From Streptomyces iakyrus (GTDB lineage: Bacteria; Actinomycetota; Actinomycetes; Streptomycetales; Streptomycetaceae): a stretch of 64,000 bases of DNA. Shown one piece after another: positions 8,603 to 18,308 of this stretch. Made by a program: the position numbers and the translations under genes. The first letter of the stretch is position 1. Every line of letters starts with the position of its first letter. The notes under the pieces are model-generated. The model did no database searches. It was not told the DNA's origin and saw only the letters and a program-made list of their open reading frames with translations. The stretch is from contig NZ_JNXI01000003.1 in assembly GCF_000717055.1 (NCBI RefSeq), positions 310,001-374,000 on the forward strand. Reading direction: 5' to 3'.

Positions 8603-9379
8603 ATGGTGGGAAACGGCGGACGGGGATGGTACGCCAAAGTGCTGGCAGCGGCGCTCGGGGTGACCGCGGTGGCCGGTCTGACCTCGTTCTGGAACGCGCA
8701 CGTCGGTTCCGGTGAGCGGCCCGACCGGGGCGTCGCGGCGCACCCCGCCCCGTCGCAGGGCCGGAAGGCGGCGTCCGTGGCGGCGGGCATCGTGCACGCC
8801 TCGGACGCCGGTGCCCGGGGCGTCAACATCACCATCGACGACGGACCGGACCCCGTCTGGACACCTGAAGTGCTCCAAGTGCTGCGGGACAACGGTGTGA
8901 AGGCCACGTTCTGCATGGTGGGCACGCAGGCTCGCGCCCACCCCGGCCTGGTCAAGGCGGTCGTGGCCGCCGGGCACCGGCTCTGCGACCACACGGTCTC
9001 GCACGACGTCACCATGGATCACAAATCCAAGGCCTACCAGTCGGAGCAGATCAGGGACGCCGAGCGCCTGATCACCAAGGCCTCCGGAGGGGTGCGTCCG
9101 CTGTACTACCGGGCTCCCGGAGGAGCCTTCACGCCCGCCAGCCGTCATCTCGCCGCGTCCCGCGGCATGCGCCCGCTCGGCTGGAACATCGACTCCAAGG
9201 ACTTCGAGCGCCCCGGCACGAACGCCATCGTCGCCACCGTCAAGAACGAGATCTCCAACGGCCCGACCCTCCTCTTCCACGACGCGGGAGGAGACCGCTC
9301 GCAGACCGTCGCCGCCCTGCGGGAGCTCCTGCCGTGGCTGAAGGAGCAGGGGTACTCCTTCGGTTTCCCCGTGCGCTGA
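8603..9379 (+). CDS. Polysaccharide deacetylase (NodB-type, carbohydrate esterase 4)
   Basis: A 258-residue secreted or membrane-anchored deacetylase. An N-terminal hydrophobic segment (VLAAALGVTAVAGLTSF) is followed by a linker and the NodB domain. Motifs in order: NITIDDGPD (metal and base Asp pair), ATFCMVG, HRLCDHTVSHDVTM (HxxxH metal ligands), YYRAPGG, and LLFHDAGGDRSQT at the end with the catalytic-side histidine. These fit an active CE4 enzyme removing N- or O-acetyl groups from chitin oligomers, peptidoglycan or another glycan. Start is ATG 8603 with GAAGGA about 9 bases upstream; an ATG at 8564 would only add an unlikely extension. Confidence 0.88.
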   Translation: MVGNGGRGWYAKVLAAALGVTAVAGLTSFWNAHVGSGERPDRGVAAHPAPSQGRKAASVAAGIVHASDAGARGVNITIDDGPDPVWTPEVLQVLRDNGVKATFCMVGTQARAHPGLVKAVVAAGHRLCDHTVSHDVTMDHKSKAYQSEQIRDAERLITKASGGVRPLYYRAPGGAFTPASRHLAASRGMRPLGWNIDSKDFERPGTNAIVATVKNEISNGPTLLFHDAGGDRSQTVAALRELLPWLKEQGYSFGFPVR

Positions 9380-9509
9380 CGTCCTGGGCTCCGGCGGGGG
9401 CGTGTCGCGGGAACCCGCCGGGCCGCCGCTCCGCCGGCCGGTACCGGCCTTCGGGGGAATTCCGGGCGCGCCCCGCGGTGCGCCGGCTTCGGGGTGGTAC
9501 GGGCATGAG

Positions 9510-10631
9510 ATGTCGACGCCCCCCGATCCACCCGCCTCGGCCCTGCCGCGCCTGGACGACGCCGAGTCGCGCGTGCCGGGCGTGCTGCGGACCGCCGCCG
9601 CGTACGCGTGGCGGCTCATCGCGGTCGGCGTCGTCGTCCGGGTCGCCTTCTCCGTGCTCGGGCAGTTCCACCGGATCGCTGTCGCCGTCTTCCTCGGTCT
9701 CGTCATCACCGCCGTGCTCCGCCCGGTGGCCGGTCTGCTGGCCCGGTTCGTGCCCCGGCCGCTCGCCGTCGCCGCCGCGCTCATCGGCGGCATCGTCCTC
9801 GTCCTCGGGGCACTGGCCCTGGTGGGTGAGACCGTGGCGGACCAGCGGACCGGGCTGGAGAGGGAGTTCGTGGCGGGGATCGACCGGATCGAGCGGCGGC
9901 TGGAGGAGCCGCCCTTCCGGCTGCCCGCGGACGCGTTCGACGATCTCCAGTCCCGGATCGGCAAGCTCCTGTCGGACCACCGCTCCACCGTCATCAGTAC
10001 GGCGGTCAGCGGCGCGAGCCGGCTGGTCGAGGTGCTGACCGTGCTCGCACTGGCCCTGTTCTGCGCGGTCTTCTTCACGCACTCCGGCGAGAAGCAGTGG
10101 CAGTGGCTGTGCGACCAGCTTCCCGAACGGACCCGGCAGCGGTTCGCGGTCGGGGCCGGGGCGGCCTGGCGGACCTTCACCGGTTACACGCACGGCATCC
10201 TGCTGGTGGCGGCGACCAACGCGGTCCTCGTGGGCATCGCGCTGTTCGCCCTCGGGGTGCCGCTGGCCGTGCCGCTGGCTCTGCTGGAGTTCATGGCGGC
10301 GTTCATCCCGCTGATCGGCTCGCCCATCGCCCTGGCGGTCGCCGCCGTGGTCGCCCTGGCGTCGAAGGGGCCGCTCATCGCCCTGGTGGTCGTGGCGCTG
10401 ATCGTGGTCATCGGCCAGATCGAGGGCCACCTCCTGCACCCGATCGTGATGAGCTGGGCCGTCCGGCTGCACCCGGTTGTGGTCGCCCTGGCGGTGGTCG
10501 GCGGGGCGGTGGCGGCGGGGGTGATCGGTGCGGTGGTGGCGGTACCGCTGGTGGCTGTCGTGTGGTCCGTGTACCAGGCGCTGCGGGGCGGTACGGGTGG
10601 TCCGGCCCGGGGTACCGCTCCGGCGGACTGA
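9510..10631 (+). CDS. AI-2E family transporter (PerM/YdiK type permease)
   Basis: A 373-residue membrane protein with about eight hydrophobic segments in the family's pattern: paired helices at the N-terminus (LIAVGVVVRVAF..., VAVFLGLVITAVL), a soluble region near residues 115-170, then five or six C-terminal helices. Family hallmarks include the helix-breaking EFMAAFIPLIGSPIAL and IEGHLLHPIVMSWAVRLHP. Proteins of this family export small molecules or act as sodium/proton antiporters; the name from AI-2 export is historical. I prefer ATG 9510 because the upstream extension to GTG 9402 is Pro/Gly/Arg-rich and unlike coding sequence. Confidence 0.85.
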   Translation: MSTPPDPPASALPRLDDAESRVPGVLRTAAAYAWRLIAVGVVVRVAFSVLGQFHRIAVAVFLGLVITAVLRPVAGLLARFVPRPLAVAAALIGGIVLVLGALALVGETVADQRTGLEREFVAGIDRIERRLEEPPFRLPADAFDDLQSRIGKLLSDHRSTVISTAVSGASRLVEVLTVLALALFCAVFFTHSGEKQWQWLCDQLPERTRQRFAVGAGAAWRTFTGYTHGILLVAATNAVLVGIALFALGVPLAVPLALLEFMAAFIPLIGSPIALAVAAVVALASKGPLIALVVVALIVVIGQIEGHLLHPIVMSWAVRLHPVVVALAVVGGAVAAGVIGAVVAVPLVAVVWSVYQALRGGTGGPARGTAPAD

Positions 10632-10668
10632 GGTACGGGCGCCCCGGTCTCGCCCCGGGCCCTTCTTC

Positions 10669-11007
10669 TCAGGGCATTTGTTCCTTCAGCCATCCCAGGA
10701 CGTCCGGCGTCACGGGGTCGGTGATGTCGGCGAAATCGTCATGGCGCTTGAGGTACGCCGCGACGTACGGGCAGACCGGCACGATCCGCTTGCCCGACGC
10801 GCGCACGTCGGCGAGCGCCTGCCGGACCAGCTCCCCGGCCAGGCCCTGGCCGGCGAAGGCGTCGTCGATCTCCGTGTGGAAGAAGACGCGCTGCTCGCCG
10901 CGGTCGCGGTAGGCCGTCAGCCCGGCACGGCGTCCGTCGACCAGGATCGCGTACAACTGCTCGGTGTCGGACCGCTGGACGGAAGGAACGGCGGAGGACT
11001 GGCTCAT
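10669..11007 (-). CDS. Small GNAT-family N-acetyltransferase (NATD1/YidJ type)
   Basis: 112 residues, the size of the minimal GNAT subgroup. Key segments: HTEIDDAFAGQGLAGELVRQAL, the acetyl-CoA-binding loop (Q/RxxGxxG/A), and PVCPYVAAYLKRHDDF near the C-terminus, which is characteristic of this subgroup. Target unknown. ATG 11007 has AAAGGC upstream. It lies 63 bases before the pirin gene's end on the same strand, so the two may be co-transcribed from the pirin promoter. Confidence 0.85.
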   Translation of the reverse strand: MSQSSAVPSVQRSDTEQLYAILVDGRRAGLTAYRDRGEQRVFFHTEIDDAFAGQGLAGELVRQALADVRASGKRIVPVCPYVAAYLKRHDDFADITDPVTPDVLGWLKEQMP

Positions 11008-11070
11008 CGGGTGCCTTTCATGTGGTCGGGCAGGGGGTCGGGCGGCGCGGGTGCCCGGCCCGTCGGGACC

Positions 11071-12057
11071 TCAGCGGCGGGCGGGGTTCCCGCGCGGTGT
11101 GATGACGGCGTTCGGCAAGGCGGGTGCGGGCAGGCGGCGTCCGGGGTGGCCCTCGACAGCGCCGAAGCGGTCGGAGCCGGCCTGCCAGTCCTCCCGGGCC
11201 TGGACGATGTCCGCGTGGCTGCGGCCGATGAAGTTCCACCACATGACGATCTCCTCCTCGAAGGGAGGGCCCCCGAGCAGGACGGTGCGCGCGGGCGCGT
11301 CGGAGTCGTTGGCCACCGTCAGGGTGTCGGTGCCGCAGGGGACGTAGCCCAGTTCCGCCGGGCGCAGCGGAGTGCCGATGAGGCGGACGTCCCCGCTGTC
11401 GACGAGGAGGCCGTGCTCGAAGGCGGTGTCCACGGCGAGGGTGAGCGTCGCGTGCGGTTCGAGGACGATCTCGGCGCCGAGCAGGGGCGTGAACGACCGC
11501 ACCGGTGAGGCGCTGCCGGCGAGCGAGCCGAGGAAAACCTTGATCTCGGCGCCGTCGGCCCGCACGGGGCGGGGCACGTGGTGCTGGAAGTCCCGGGCGG
11601 CGTTCCGGTGCTCCTCGGGCAGTGCCACCCACAGCTGGACGCCGTGGAGGACGGTGGTGTCGGGAGTGGAGACCTCCGAGTGGGCGATGCCGTATCCGCC
11701 GGTCATGAGGTTCATCTCGCCGGGCCGGACCAGGGCGTGGGTGCCGAGGGAGTCGCGGTGTTCGATCTCGCCGCTGAACAGCCAGCTCACCGTCTGGAGG
11801 CCGGTGTGCGGATGCGGGGGCACGTCCATGCCCGTCGCACCGGCGTCGACCGGGCCGTAGTGGTCGGCGAAGCACCAGGCTCCGATCAGTGTCCTGGCCC
11901 GCTGCGGCAGTGTCCGGCGCACGAGCAGGGCCCGCGGTCCGCCCAGGGGCACTTCGCGCGCCGACAGCACCTCGACCCGGGGTGCCGTGGCCGGACGGTC
12001 GCCGTCGACGACCGTTCCGCACCTCAGCGCGGCCGGGTCGGTTTCGACATTGCTCAC
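11071..12057 (-). CDS. Pirin family protein
   Basis: About 328 residues, the usual length of bacterial pirins, with a double cupin fold. The N-terminal cupin has the iron site in MDVPPHPHTGLQTVSWLFSGEIEHRDSLG (histidines and Glu) and the family phrases PGEMNLMTGGYGIAHSE and HGVQLWVALPEEHR. Pirins act as quercetin dioxygenase-like enzymes or redox-sensing regulators. GTG 12057 is preferred because GAGAGG lies 7 bases upstream; the more distal GTG at 12066 overlaps that binding site. The gene diverges from an AhpD-like gene, with a perfect inverted repeat between them. Confidence 0.9.
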   Translation of the reverse strand: MSNVETDPAALRCGTVVDGDRPATAPRVEVLSAREVPLGGPRALLVRRTLPQRARTLIGAWCFADHYGPVDAGATGMDVPPHPHTGLQTVSWLFSGEIEHRDSLGTHALVRPGEMNLMTGGYGIAHSEVSTPDTTVLHGVQLWVALPEEHRNAARDFQHHVPRPVRADGAEIKVFLGSLAGSASPVRSFTPLLGAEIVLEPHATLTLAVDTAFEHGLLVDSGDVRLIGTPLRPAELGYVPCGTDTLTVANDSDAPARTVLLGGPPFEEEIVMWWNFIGRSHADIVQAREDWQAGSDRFGAVEGHPGRRLPAPALPNAVITPRGNPARR

Positions 12058-12078
12058 CGGGACCACCTCTCACCCGCT

Positions 12079-12098
12079 CTAGTTGTCACATCAACTAG
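12079..12098. promoter_or_regulatory. Perfect inverted repeat, probable operator of the pirin / AhpD divergent promoters
   Basis: CTAGTTG at 12079-12085 and CAACTAG at 12092-12098 form a perfect 7-6-7 inverted repeat in the 87-base gap between divergent starts. The spacing and AT content fit a MarR-type dimer site, and a MarR gene lies at 12697-13164. Binding by that protein is inference. Confidence 0.65.
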
Positions 12099-12144
12099 GA
12101 TGCCACGGAGGCAGACTGACGGCCACAGCGCATGGAGGCGTGGA

Positions 12145-12639
12145 GTGAGCGACGGAACCACCGGTCCGGCGTCCCGGAGGGTTTTCATCGACAAGCAGAG
12201 CCCCAAGGCCTTCCACGCCCTGGTGCAGACCTCGGAGGCGGTCCGGGCGACGGCCGCCGAGGCGGGGCTCGACCGGACGACGGTCGAACTGATCAACCTC
12301 CGCGTCTCCCAGATGAACGGCTGCGCCTTCTGCCTCGACCTGCACACCAGGAAGGCCCTGCGCGCGGGAGAGTCGTCTCAGCGGCTGGCGGTGCTGACGG
12401 TCTGGCGGGACACCGAGCTGTTCACCCCGGTCGAGCGCGCGGCGCTCGGACTTGCGGAGGCGACGAACGCTCCGGCGGACACCGCGGCGCACGCGGACGC
12501 CTACGCGACAGCCCGGCAGGTGCTGACCGAGGACCAGATCTCCGCCGCCATCTGGGTGGCGATCACCATCGGCGCGTTCAACCGGGTGTCGGTCCTCAGC
12601 CGGCATCCGGTGCGGCCGCACGCGGCGGACCAGCCGTGA
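12145..12639 (+). CDS. AhpD-like carboxymuconolactone decarboxylase family protein
   Basis: 164 residues. The redox core is QMNGCAFCLDLHTRKAL, the CxxC...H motif of AhpD-like proteins that reduce peroxides or thiol substrates; flanks VELINLRVSQ and FTPVERAALGLAEA are typical. GTG 12145 has GGAGG at 12134-12138. Its pairing with pirin across a shared regulatory gap suggests a stress or electrophile response module together with the nearby MarR regulator. The product is expected to be cytosolic and oligomeric. Confidence 0.9.
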   Translation: MSDGTTGPASRRVFIDKQSPKAFHALVQTSEAVRATAAEAGLDRTTVELINLRVSQMNGCAFCLDLHTRKALRAGESSQRLAVLTVWRDTELFTPVERAALGLAEATNAPADTAAHADAYATARQVLTEDQISAAIWVAITIGAFNRVSVLSRHPVRPHAADQP

Positions 12640-12696
12640 ACGCGCCGAGGGCGGGGCAGCGGCGGCACCGCGCTCATCCGTCCGGCTCCTCCCGGA

Positions 12697-13164
12697 TCAG
12701 GACGGGTCCTCGTCCATCCTGCGGATGACGCGCTCGGAGATCTCGGTCAGCACCCGCAGTTCGGCAGGCGTGACATGGTCAAGGAACAGGTCGCGCACCG
12801 CCTCGACGTGACGGGGCGCGGCGGCCTCGATCGCCTCGCGCCCGGCGTCCGTGATCACCACGAACGCGCCGCGCCCGTCGTCGGGGCACTCCTCCCGGAC
12901 GACCATGCCCCGTCCGGCCATCCGCGCGATGTGGTGGGACATCCGGCTCTTTTCCCACTCCAGGGACCGGGCCAGATCCTGGTAGCGCTGCCGCCCGTGC
13001 GGACTGTCCGTCAGGTGCACCAGCACCGCGAAATCCGCCGGGGACACCTTCGACTCGGACTGCAGCAGGCGCCCCAGCCGCCCGCCGAGCCGCTCGTGCA
13101 GCCGGACGAATCCACGCCATGCGCGCTGCTCCTCCGGCGTAAGCCATCGCACCGTCTCCGCCAT
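12697..13164 (-). CDS. MarR family transcriptional regulator
   Basis: 155 residues with a winged-helix domain: SPADFAVLVHLTDSP, YQDLARSLEWEKSRMSHHIARM (recognition helix), the wing ECPDDGRGAFVVITDAGREA, and a C-terminal dimerisation helix. The WEKSRMSHH version is common in actinobacterial MarR proteins next to redox genes. It converges with the AhpD-like gene and diverges from the NB-ARC regulator. A short TGAT-AC-ATCA palindrome at 13185-13194 in the 50-base gap could be its autoregulatory site. A role at the 12079-12098 repeat is plausible. Confidence 0.9.
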   Translation of the reverse strand: MAETVRWLTPEEQRAWRGFVRLHERLGGRLGRLLQSESKVSPADFAVLVHLTDSPHGRQRYQDLARSLEWEKSRMSHHIARMAGRGMVVREECPDDGRGAFVVITDAGREAIEAAAPRHVEAVRDLFLDHVTPAELRVLTEISERVIRRMDEDPS

Positions 13165-13214
13165 GGTGGCAGTGTAGACACGGTTGATACATCACCCAAT
13201 GGGAAGAAAGCGTC

Positions 13215-15563
13215 ATGGGCCGCACGTATCATCGCGCGGTGGGCACTGGGGTGACGATCACGGCTCCGTTCGGCCGGCTGCTGCGCGCGCTGCGGCACAG
13301 CCGTCGGCTGACGATCGAGGAGCTGGCCGAGGCGTCGGGGATCTCGGGGCGTGCCATCGGTGACATGGAGCGGGGCCGGAGCCGGCGTCCGCACCGGGGC
13401 ACCGTCACGGCGCTCGCCCAGGGCCTGGACCTGGACGAGGCGGGGTACGCGGACCTTCTCGCGGCCGCCCGCGCGGCCCGGCCCGGGGCGCGGCCCGCCG
13501 AAGGCGTCAGGGTCTCGCCCCTCACGCTGCCGCGGGGTGTGCGGGACTTCGTCGGCCGGCGGGCGGAACTGACCGTGCTGCGCGCTCTCGCGCGGGAGGC
13601 CGCCGAGGGCCGAGGAGTGGCGCCGCCCGCGGCCGTCGTGACCGGCCCGCCCGGAAGCGGCAAGACCTCGCTGGCGGTGCGGCTGGCCGAGGAGCCCGAA
13701 TCGCCCTGCCCCGACGGGGCGTTCCTGGTGGACATGCGGGGCCTGGACGACCGTCCGCTGCCGGCCGGCCAGGCCGTGGCGGCGCTGCTGGCCGCGTGGG
13801 GCGTGGGGGACGGCGAGCTGGCCCGGCTGACCGCCGAGGAGCGTCTCGCCCGCTACCACGAGCTCGCCGCCGGGCTCCGTGCGGTCCTGGTGCTGGACAA
13901 CGCAGGCGGCGAGGCCCAGGTCAGGCCGCTGCTGCCGCGTGCGGGGCGACTGCTGGTGGTGGTGACGAGCCGCCGTACGCTCGCCGGTCTGGAAGGGGTA
14001 CGGCGCGTCGAGCTCGGGGTGCTGAGCCGTGAGGAGTCCGCCGCCCTGCTGCGGGCCGTGGTGGGCGCCGGGCGGGTGGACGCCGAGCCGGGGGCCGCGG
14101 AGGTCGTCGGCGCGTTGTGCGGGCATCTGCCGCTGGCGCTGCGGGTGGCGGCGAACTGGGCTGCCACCCGCACCCACTGGAGCCTGGAGCGGCTCGCCGG
14201 CCGGCTCGCCGACGAGGACCGCCGGCTCGACGCGCTCAGCGCGGGTGATCTGCGGGTCAACTCCGCCTTCGCGCTGTCGTGTTCCCGGCTGGCTCCCGAG
14301 GCCGCCCGGATGTTCCGGCTGCTGTCGCTCCTGCCGGGCGGTGATTTCAGCGCCGCCCCGGCCGCCGTGCTCGCGGACGTGCCCCTGCCCGATGCCGAGG
14401 ACCTCCTGGAGGAACTGCTGGAAGCCGGATTGCTGATGACGTCCCGTCAGGACCGCTACCGGCTGCACGACCTGCTGCGCCTGTACGCGGCGGCCCGGCA
14501 CCGCTCGCAGGACGGGGAGGAGAGATCGCTCGCCGCGCGGGCCCGGTTACGGCACTGGCTGCTGGACACGGCCGTCCTCGCCGGACGCTGGCACGAGCCG
14601 GGCTACGGGATGCCACCGGCGGATCCCGGCCGGCTGGTCGCCCTGGACGACCGCGAGCAGGCGGCGCGCTGGATCAAGGCCGAGGGCGACCTCTGGCTGG
14701 ACGCGTTCCGGGAGGCCGCGGCCCACGGCGAGCACACCCGGGTCGCCGAGGTCGCGGAGGCCATGCACTGGTTCTCCGACCACTGGGTGTCCTGGGGCCA
14801 CTGGGTCGAGGTCTACGAGCGTGCCGCCGCGGCCGGGGCGGCCCTGGGCCATGCCGCGCTGGAGGCGACCCACCGCAACTACCTCGCCTGGGCGTACTGG
14901 GCCTGCGCACGCCGGCACGACGAGGCGGTGGAGTCGGCCACGGACGCGCTGCGGCTGGCCGGGGCGGCCGGCGACGTCCTCCAGCAGGCGTGGGCCCACG
15001 CGTACCTCGGCTGGCTGCGGGACGCCGTCGGCGGGGCGGCGCCCGCGGCCGACCACTATCACCGCGCCATGGAGCTGTTCACCGAGGCGGACGACGTCAA
15101 CGGCTACCTCCAGGTGTCCTGCGGGATGATCCGGGTGCTGCGCGGGGCAGGGCGCGGTGACGCGGCCGTGGAGACCTGCCGGGGCATCATGGACGCGCTC
15201 GCGGATCCCCGGCACGGGGACCGGATCCCCGCCAACGTCCGCGAGTTCACCGTCCTGACCGCCCTCTACGCGGTGTCGTTCGTCCACCTCGACGAGGGGC
15301 GGTGGCAGGACGCCGTCGAGGCGCTGCGGTCCGTCCGCGGGCAGTTCGACGCCCGCGGATGGCACAAGCAGGCGGGCAAGGTGCACCTGCATCTGGCGCA
15401 TGCGCTGGCGTGTCTCGGCGAGCGGGCCGAGGCCGCCGCGGAGTACCGGGCCGCGCTCGCCCTGGAGGACCGTGTGCCCGCGGACGTGCGGGACGAGGCC
15501 CGCGCAGGTCTCGCCGCACTGACCGCGGGGCGGCCGGCGCCGCTCATCCGGTTCGCGCAGTGA
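13215..15563 (+). CDS. HTH / NB-ARC / TPR regulator with a TTA codon
   Basis: 782 residues. Residues 18-75 are an XRE-type helix-turn-helix (LTIEELAEASGISGRAIGDMERG). Then comes an NB-ARC ATPase with P-loop VVTGPPGSGKTSLAVRLAEE (about 140), a Walker B-like AVLVLDNAG, GHLPLALRVAANWAA, and RLHDLLRLYAAARH. The last 300 residues are TPR-like repeats. The plan is that of SARP-like or STAND signal-transduction ATPases common in Streptomyces, which often control secondary metabolism. Codon 445 (14547-14549) is TTA, so translation should need the bldA leucyl-tRNA. It is transcribed away from the MarR gene; no obvious target gene is adjacent. Confidence 0.88.
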   Translation: MGRTYHRAVGTGVTITAPFGRLLRALRHSRRLTIEELAEASGISGRAIGDMERGRSRRPHRGTVTALAQGLDLDEAGYADLLAAARAARPGARPAEGVRVSPLTLPRGVRDFVGRRAELTVLRALAREAAEGRGVAPPAAVVTGPPGSGKTSLAVRLAEEPESPCPDGAFLVDMRGLDDRPLPAGQAVAALLAAWGVGDGELARLTAEERLARYHELAAGLRAVLVLDNAGGEAQVRPLLPRAGRLLVVVTSRRTLAGLEGVRRVELGVLSREESAALLRAVVGAGRVDAEPGAAEVVGALCGHLPLALRVAANWAATRTHWSLERLAGRLADEDRRLDALSAGDLRVNSAFALSCSRLAPEAARMFRLLSLLPGGDFSAAPAAVLADVPLPDAEDLLEELLEAGLLMTSRQDRYRLHDLLRLYAAARHRSQDGEERSLAARARLRHWLLDTAVLAGRWHEPGYGMPPADPGRLVALDDREQAARWIKAEGDLWLDAFREAAAHGEHTRVAEVAEAMHWFSDHWVSWGHWVEVYERAAAAGAALGHAALEATHRNYLAWAYWACARRHDEAVESATDALRLAGAAGDVLQQAWAHAYLGWLRDAVGGAAPAADHYHRAMELFTEADDVNGYLQVSCGMIRVLRGAGRGDAAVETCRGIMDALADPRHGDRIPANVREFTVLTALYAVSFVHLDEGRWQDAVEALRSVRGQFDARGWHKQAGKVHLHLAHALACLGERAEAAAEYRAALALEDRVPADVRDEARAGLAALTAGRPAPLIRFAQ

Positions 15564-15569
15564 CGGGAC

Positions 15570-16238
15570 TCAGCCCCGGCGGCCCGTCGTGGAGGCGAAG
15601 CCCAGCCAGGTGTGCCGGTTGTTCCACCAGCACCAGCCGACCTTGGGCGCGTTGCGGCGCTCGCGGCCGTCCCGGCCGGTGCCGTTGCTGATCCAGATGG
15701 CCGGAGTGCGGGCGTCGAAGCTGCCGTTGGGCTTGCGCAGCCGGGAGCCGATGGTCATGAAGCAGAGGTTCCGCTCCAGGGCCTCGGGCTGCTGGAGCAC
15801 CCAGTGGATGCCCTCGGTGAGCACCAGCGGGGTGCGGTCCTCCTTGGTGAGGGCGGGCAGTGCCTCGTCCGGCGACCAGTTGGCCATGTGGTCGCCGCGG
15901 TCGATGCCGTGGACGAGGTAGAGCGGGGCGTCGGGCAGTTCGAGGGCTGAGGGTGCGAACTCGTCGACGTCGGGCATGTCGACGACGACGAAGCCCGGCT
16001 TGCCGTCGCGGCGCAGCAGCGGCGCGAGGGCCGAGGCGGGCGCCCGGTCCGGGTGCACGGCCAGCAGGGCACCCCGGCCGTCGGCCCCGGCTTCGGCGCG
16101 CGCGGCGAAGCTGCGGATCTCCTCGGCGGACAGGCCGGCGATCTCGTGCACCCCGAGCTCGATCAGCCGCTCGGCCTGCGCGCTCAGGGCCGGGGGTGCG
16201 GTCAGAACGGTGGACGGGTCGGGCGCGGTCTCGGGCAC
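15570..16238 (-). CDS. DUF5701 family protein
   Basis: 222 residues, soluble. Recognisable blocks are FVVVDMPDVDEFAP, YLVHGIDRGDHMANWSPDEAL, LTKEDRTPLVLTEGIHWVLQ, and the Trp-rich end KVGWCWWNNRHTWLGFAS, characteristic of this actinobacterial family. Function is not known. GTG 16238 is supported by AAGGAG. It is head-to-tail with the AraC-type gene upstream (46-base gap) and could be co-transcribed with it. Confidence 0.85.
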   Translation of the reverse strand: MPETAPDPSTVLTAPPALSAQAERLIELGVHEIAGLSAEEIRSFAARAEAGADGRGALLAVHPDRAPASALAPLLRRDGKPGFVVVDMPDVDEFAPSALELPDAPLYLVHGIDRGDHMANWSPDEALPALTKEDRTPLVLTEGIHWVLQQPEALERNLCFMTIGSRLRKPNGSFDARTPAIWISNGTGRDGRERRNAPKVGWCWWNNRHTWLGFASTTGRRG

Positions 16239-16284
16239 GATGCTCCTTGGGTCGGCGACACGGGCGGACTCGACGTGGGCGAAC

Positions 16285-17304
16285 TCAGGGGCAACGAGCC
16301 GGTGTGCCGGGATGTTCCCGCTCCGCTTCGTCCGTCGACGCTCCGGCGGCCAGGCCGTGGATCCGCCATGCGCGGGGCGTCATCCCGTAGGCCGTGCGGA
16401 AGGCGCGGCTGAAGTGGCTGGGGCTGGTGAACCCCCAGCGCCGGGCGACGGCCGCGACCCCGTCCCCCTGGGCCGGGGAGCGCAGCAGATCCCTGCGGCA
16501 CCGCTCCAGCCGCTGCGTCCGGATCCACTCCCCGACCGTCACGCCCTCCGGCTCGAACAGCTTGTGCAGGTAGCGGACCGATACGAAGTGCGCGGCGGCG
16601 ATCGCGGGCGGTGCGAGGCCGGGGTCGGCGAGGTGGCGCAGGATGTGGTCCTTGACGCGCACGAGGGTGGCCGCGGCGGTCTCCGGGGCCTGGAGGGCGA
16701 ACCGGCCGGACCGCTCGTCGATCAGCAGCGCCAGCAGGTCCAGCGCCGTGGCGGCGTACTGCCGGCCGGCGACGGCGTCGAGGTGCGCCGCTTCGCGGGC
16801 CAGCCGCGCGAAGTAGGTGGCCACCAGGGCGGCGCTGCCCTCCCGGCCGGAGAACGCCGTGGCGGTCAGCGCCCGCAGGTCCGCGTCCCGCACCCGGAGA
16901 TCCTGGCGGGGGAAGTGGAAGGAGGTGAACCAGAACCCGTCCTCCACCTTCTTCCGGAACAGCCGGGAGGAGTCGGAGAGGGAGAAGTCGCCCGGTCCGA
17001 TGCGTGCCTCCCTGCCGTCCTGCTCCTTCAGGGCGCTGCCCCGCCGCTGCAGGGTCAGGATGAGGAACTCCTTGCCGTCCCGGGCGATCAGCTTCCTGCT
17101 GCGGGTCACGACCTGCGGACCGGCCTCGACCTGCGAGACCTGTAAGGAACCCAGGCGGTTGCTGACGATGCGGCCGGGCGACGGATCGTCCTCGAGGAGT
17201 CGTACGTCGAGCGGGATGAAGGTGCGGCTCACCGCGTGGTGCCAGCGCTCCCCCCGTTCGGCCGCGGACAGTGACGCGGTGGAAAGGACGACGGGCACCT
17301 GCAT
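16285..17304 (-). CDS. AraC family regulator with AraC_binding_2-type sensor domain and a TTA codon
   Basis: 339 residues. The N-terminal ~190 residues match the sensor domain of NitR/FeaR-like AraC proteins (RGERWHHAVSRTFIPLDV, IGPGDFSLSDSSRLFRKKVEDGF). The C-terminal HTH has the typical second helix pair WGFTSPSHFSRAFRTAYGMTPRAWR. Codon 54 (complement of 17143-17145) is TTA in a GSLQVSQ context, so expression should depend on bldA. ATG 17304 has a purine-rich site just before it. The likely targets are the DUF5701 gene downstream or the hydrolase gene upstream, both on the same strand. Confidence 0.88.
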   Translation of the reverse strand: MQVPVVLSTASLSAAERGERWHHAVSRTFIPLDVRLLEDDPSPGRIVSNRLGSLQVSQVEAGPQVVTRSRKLIARDGKEFLILTLQRRGSALKEQDGREARIGPGDFSLSDSSRLFRKKVEDGFWFTSFHFPRQDLRVRDADLRALTATAFSGREGSAALVATYFARLAREAAHLDAVAGRQYAATALDLLALLIDERSGRFALQAPETAAATLVRVKDHILRHLADPGLAPPAIAAAHFVSVRYLHKLFEPEGVTVGEWIRTQRLERCRRDLLRSPAQGDGVAAVARRWGFTSPSHFSRAFRTAYGMTPRAWRIHGLAAGASTDEAEREHPGTPARCP

Positions 17305-17423
17305 TCCCCCCTGGGCATCGTCGAGGCCGGCAGGTGGTCTGCGCTGCCGGTCTCGTCGATGTCACCACGCCGCCCCGGGGCGGTCCAGGAAGAATCGGGG
17401 GAAGAATCGGATCGCTGCGAGGA

Positions 17424-18308
<885 letters not shown>

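Noticed and set aside
8006..10180. 724-codon minus-strand frame across the deacetylase and permease genes
   Set aside because: It covers two well-supported plus-strand genes and has no motif; long stop-free antisense frames are expected at this GC content.
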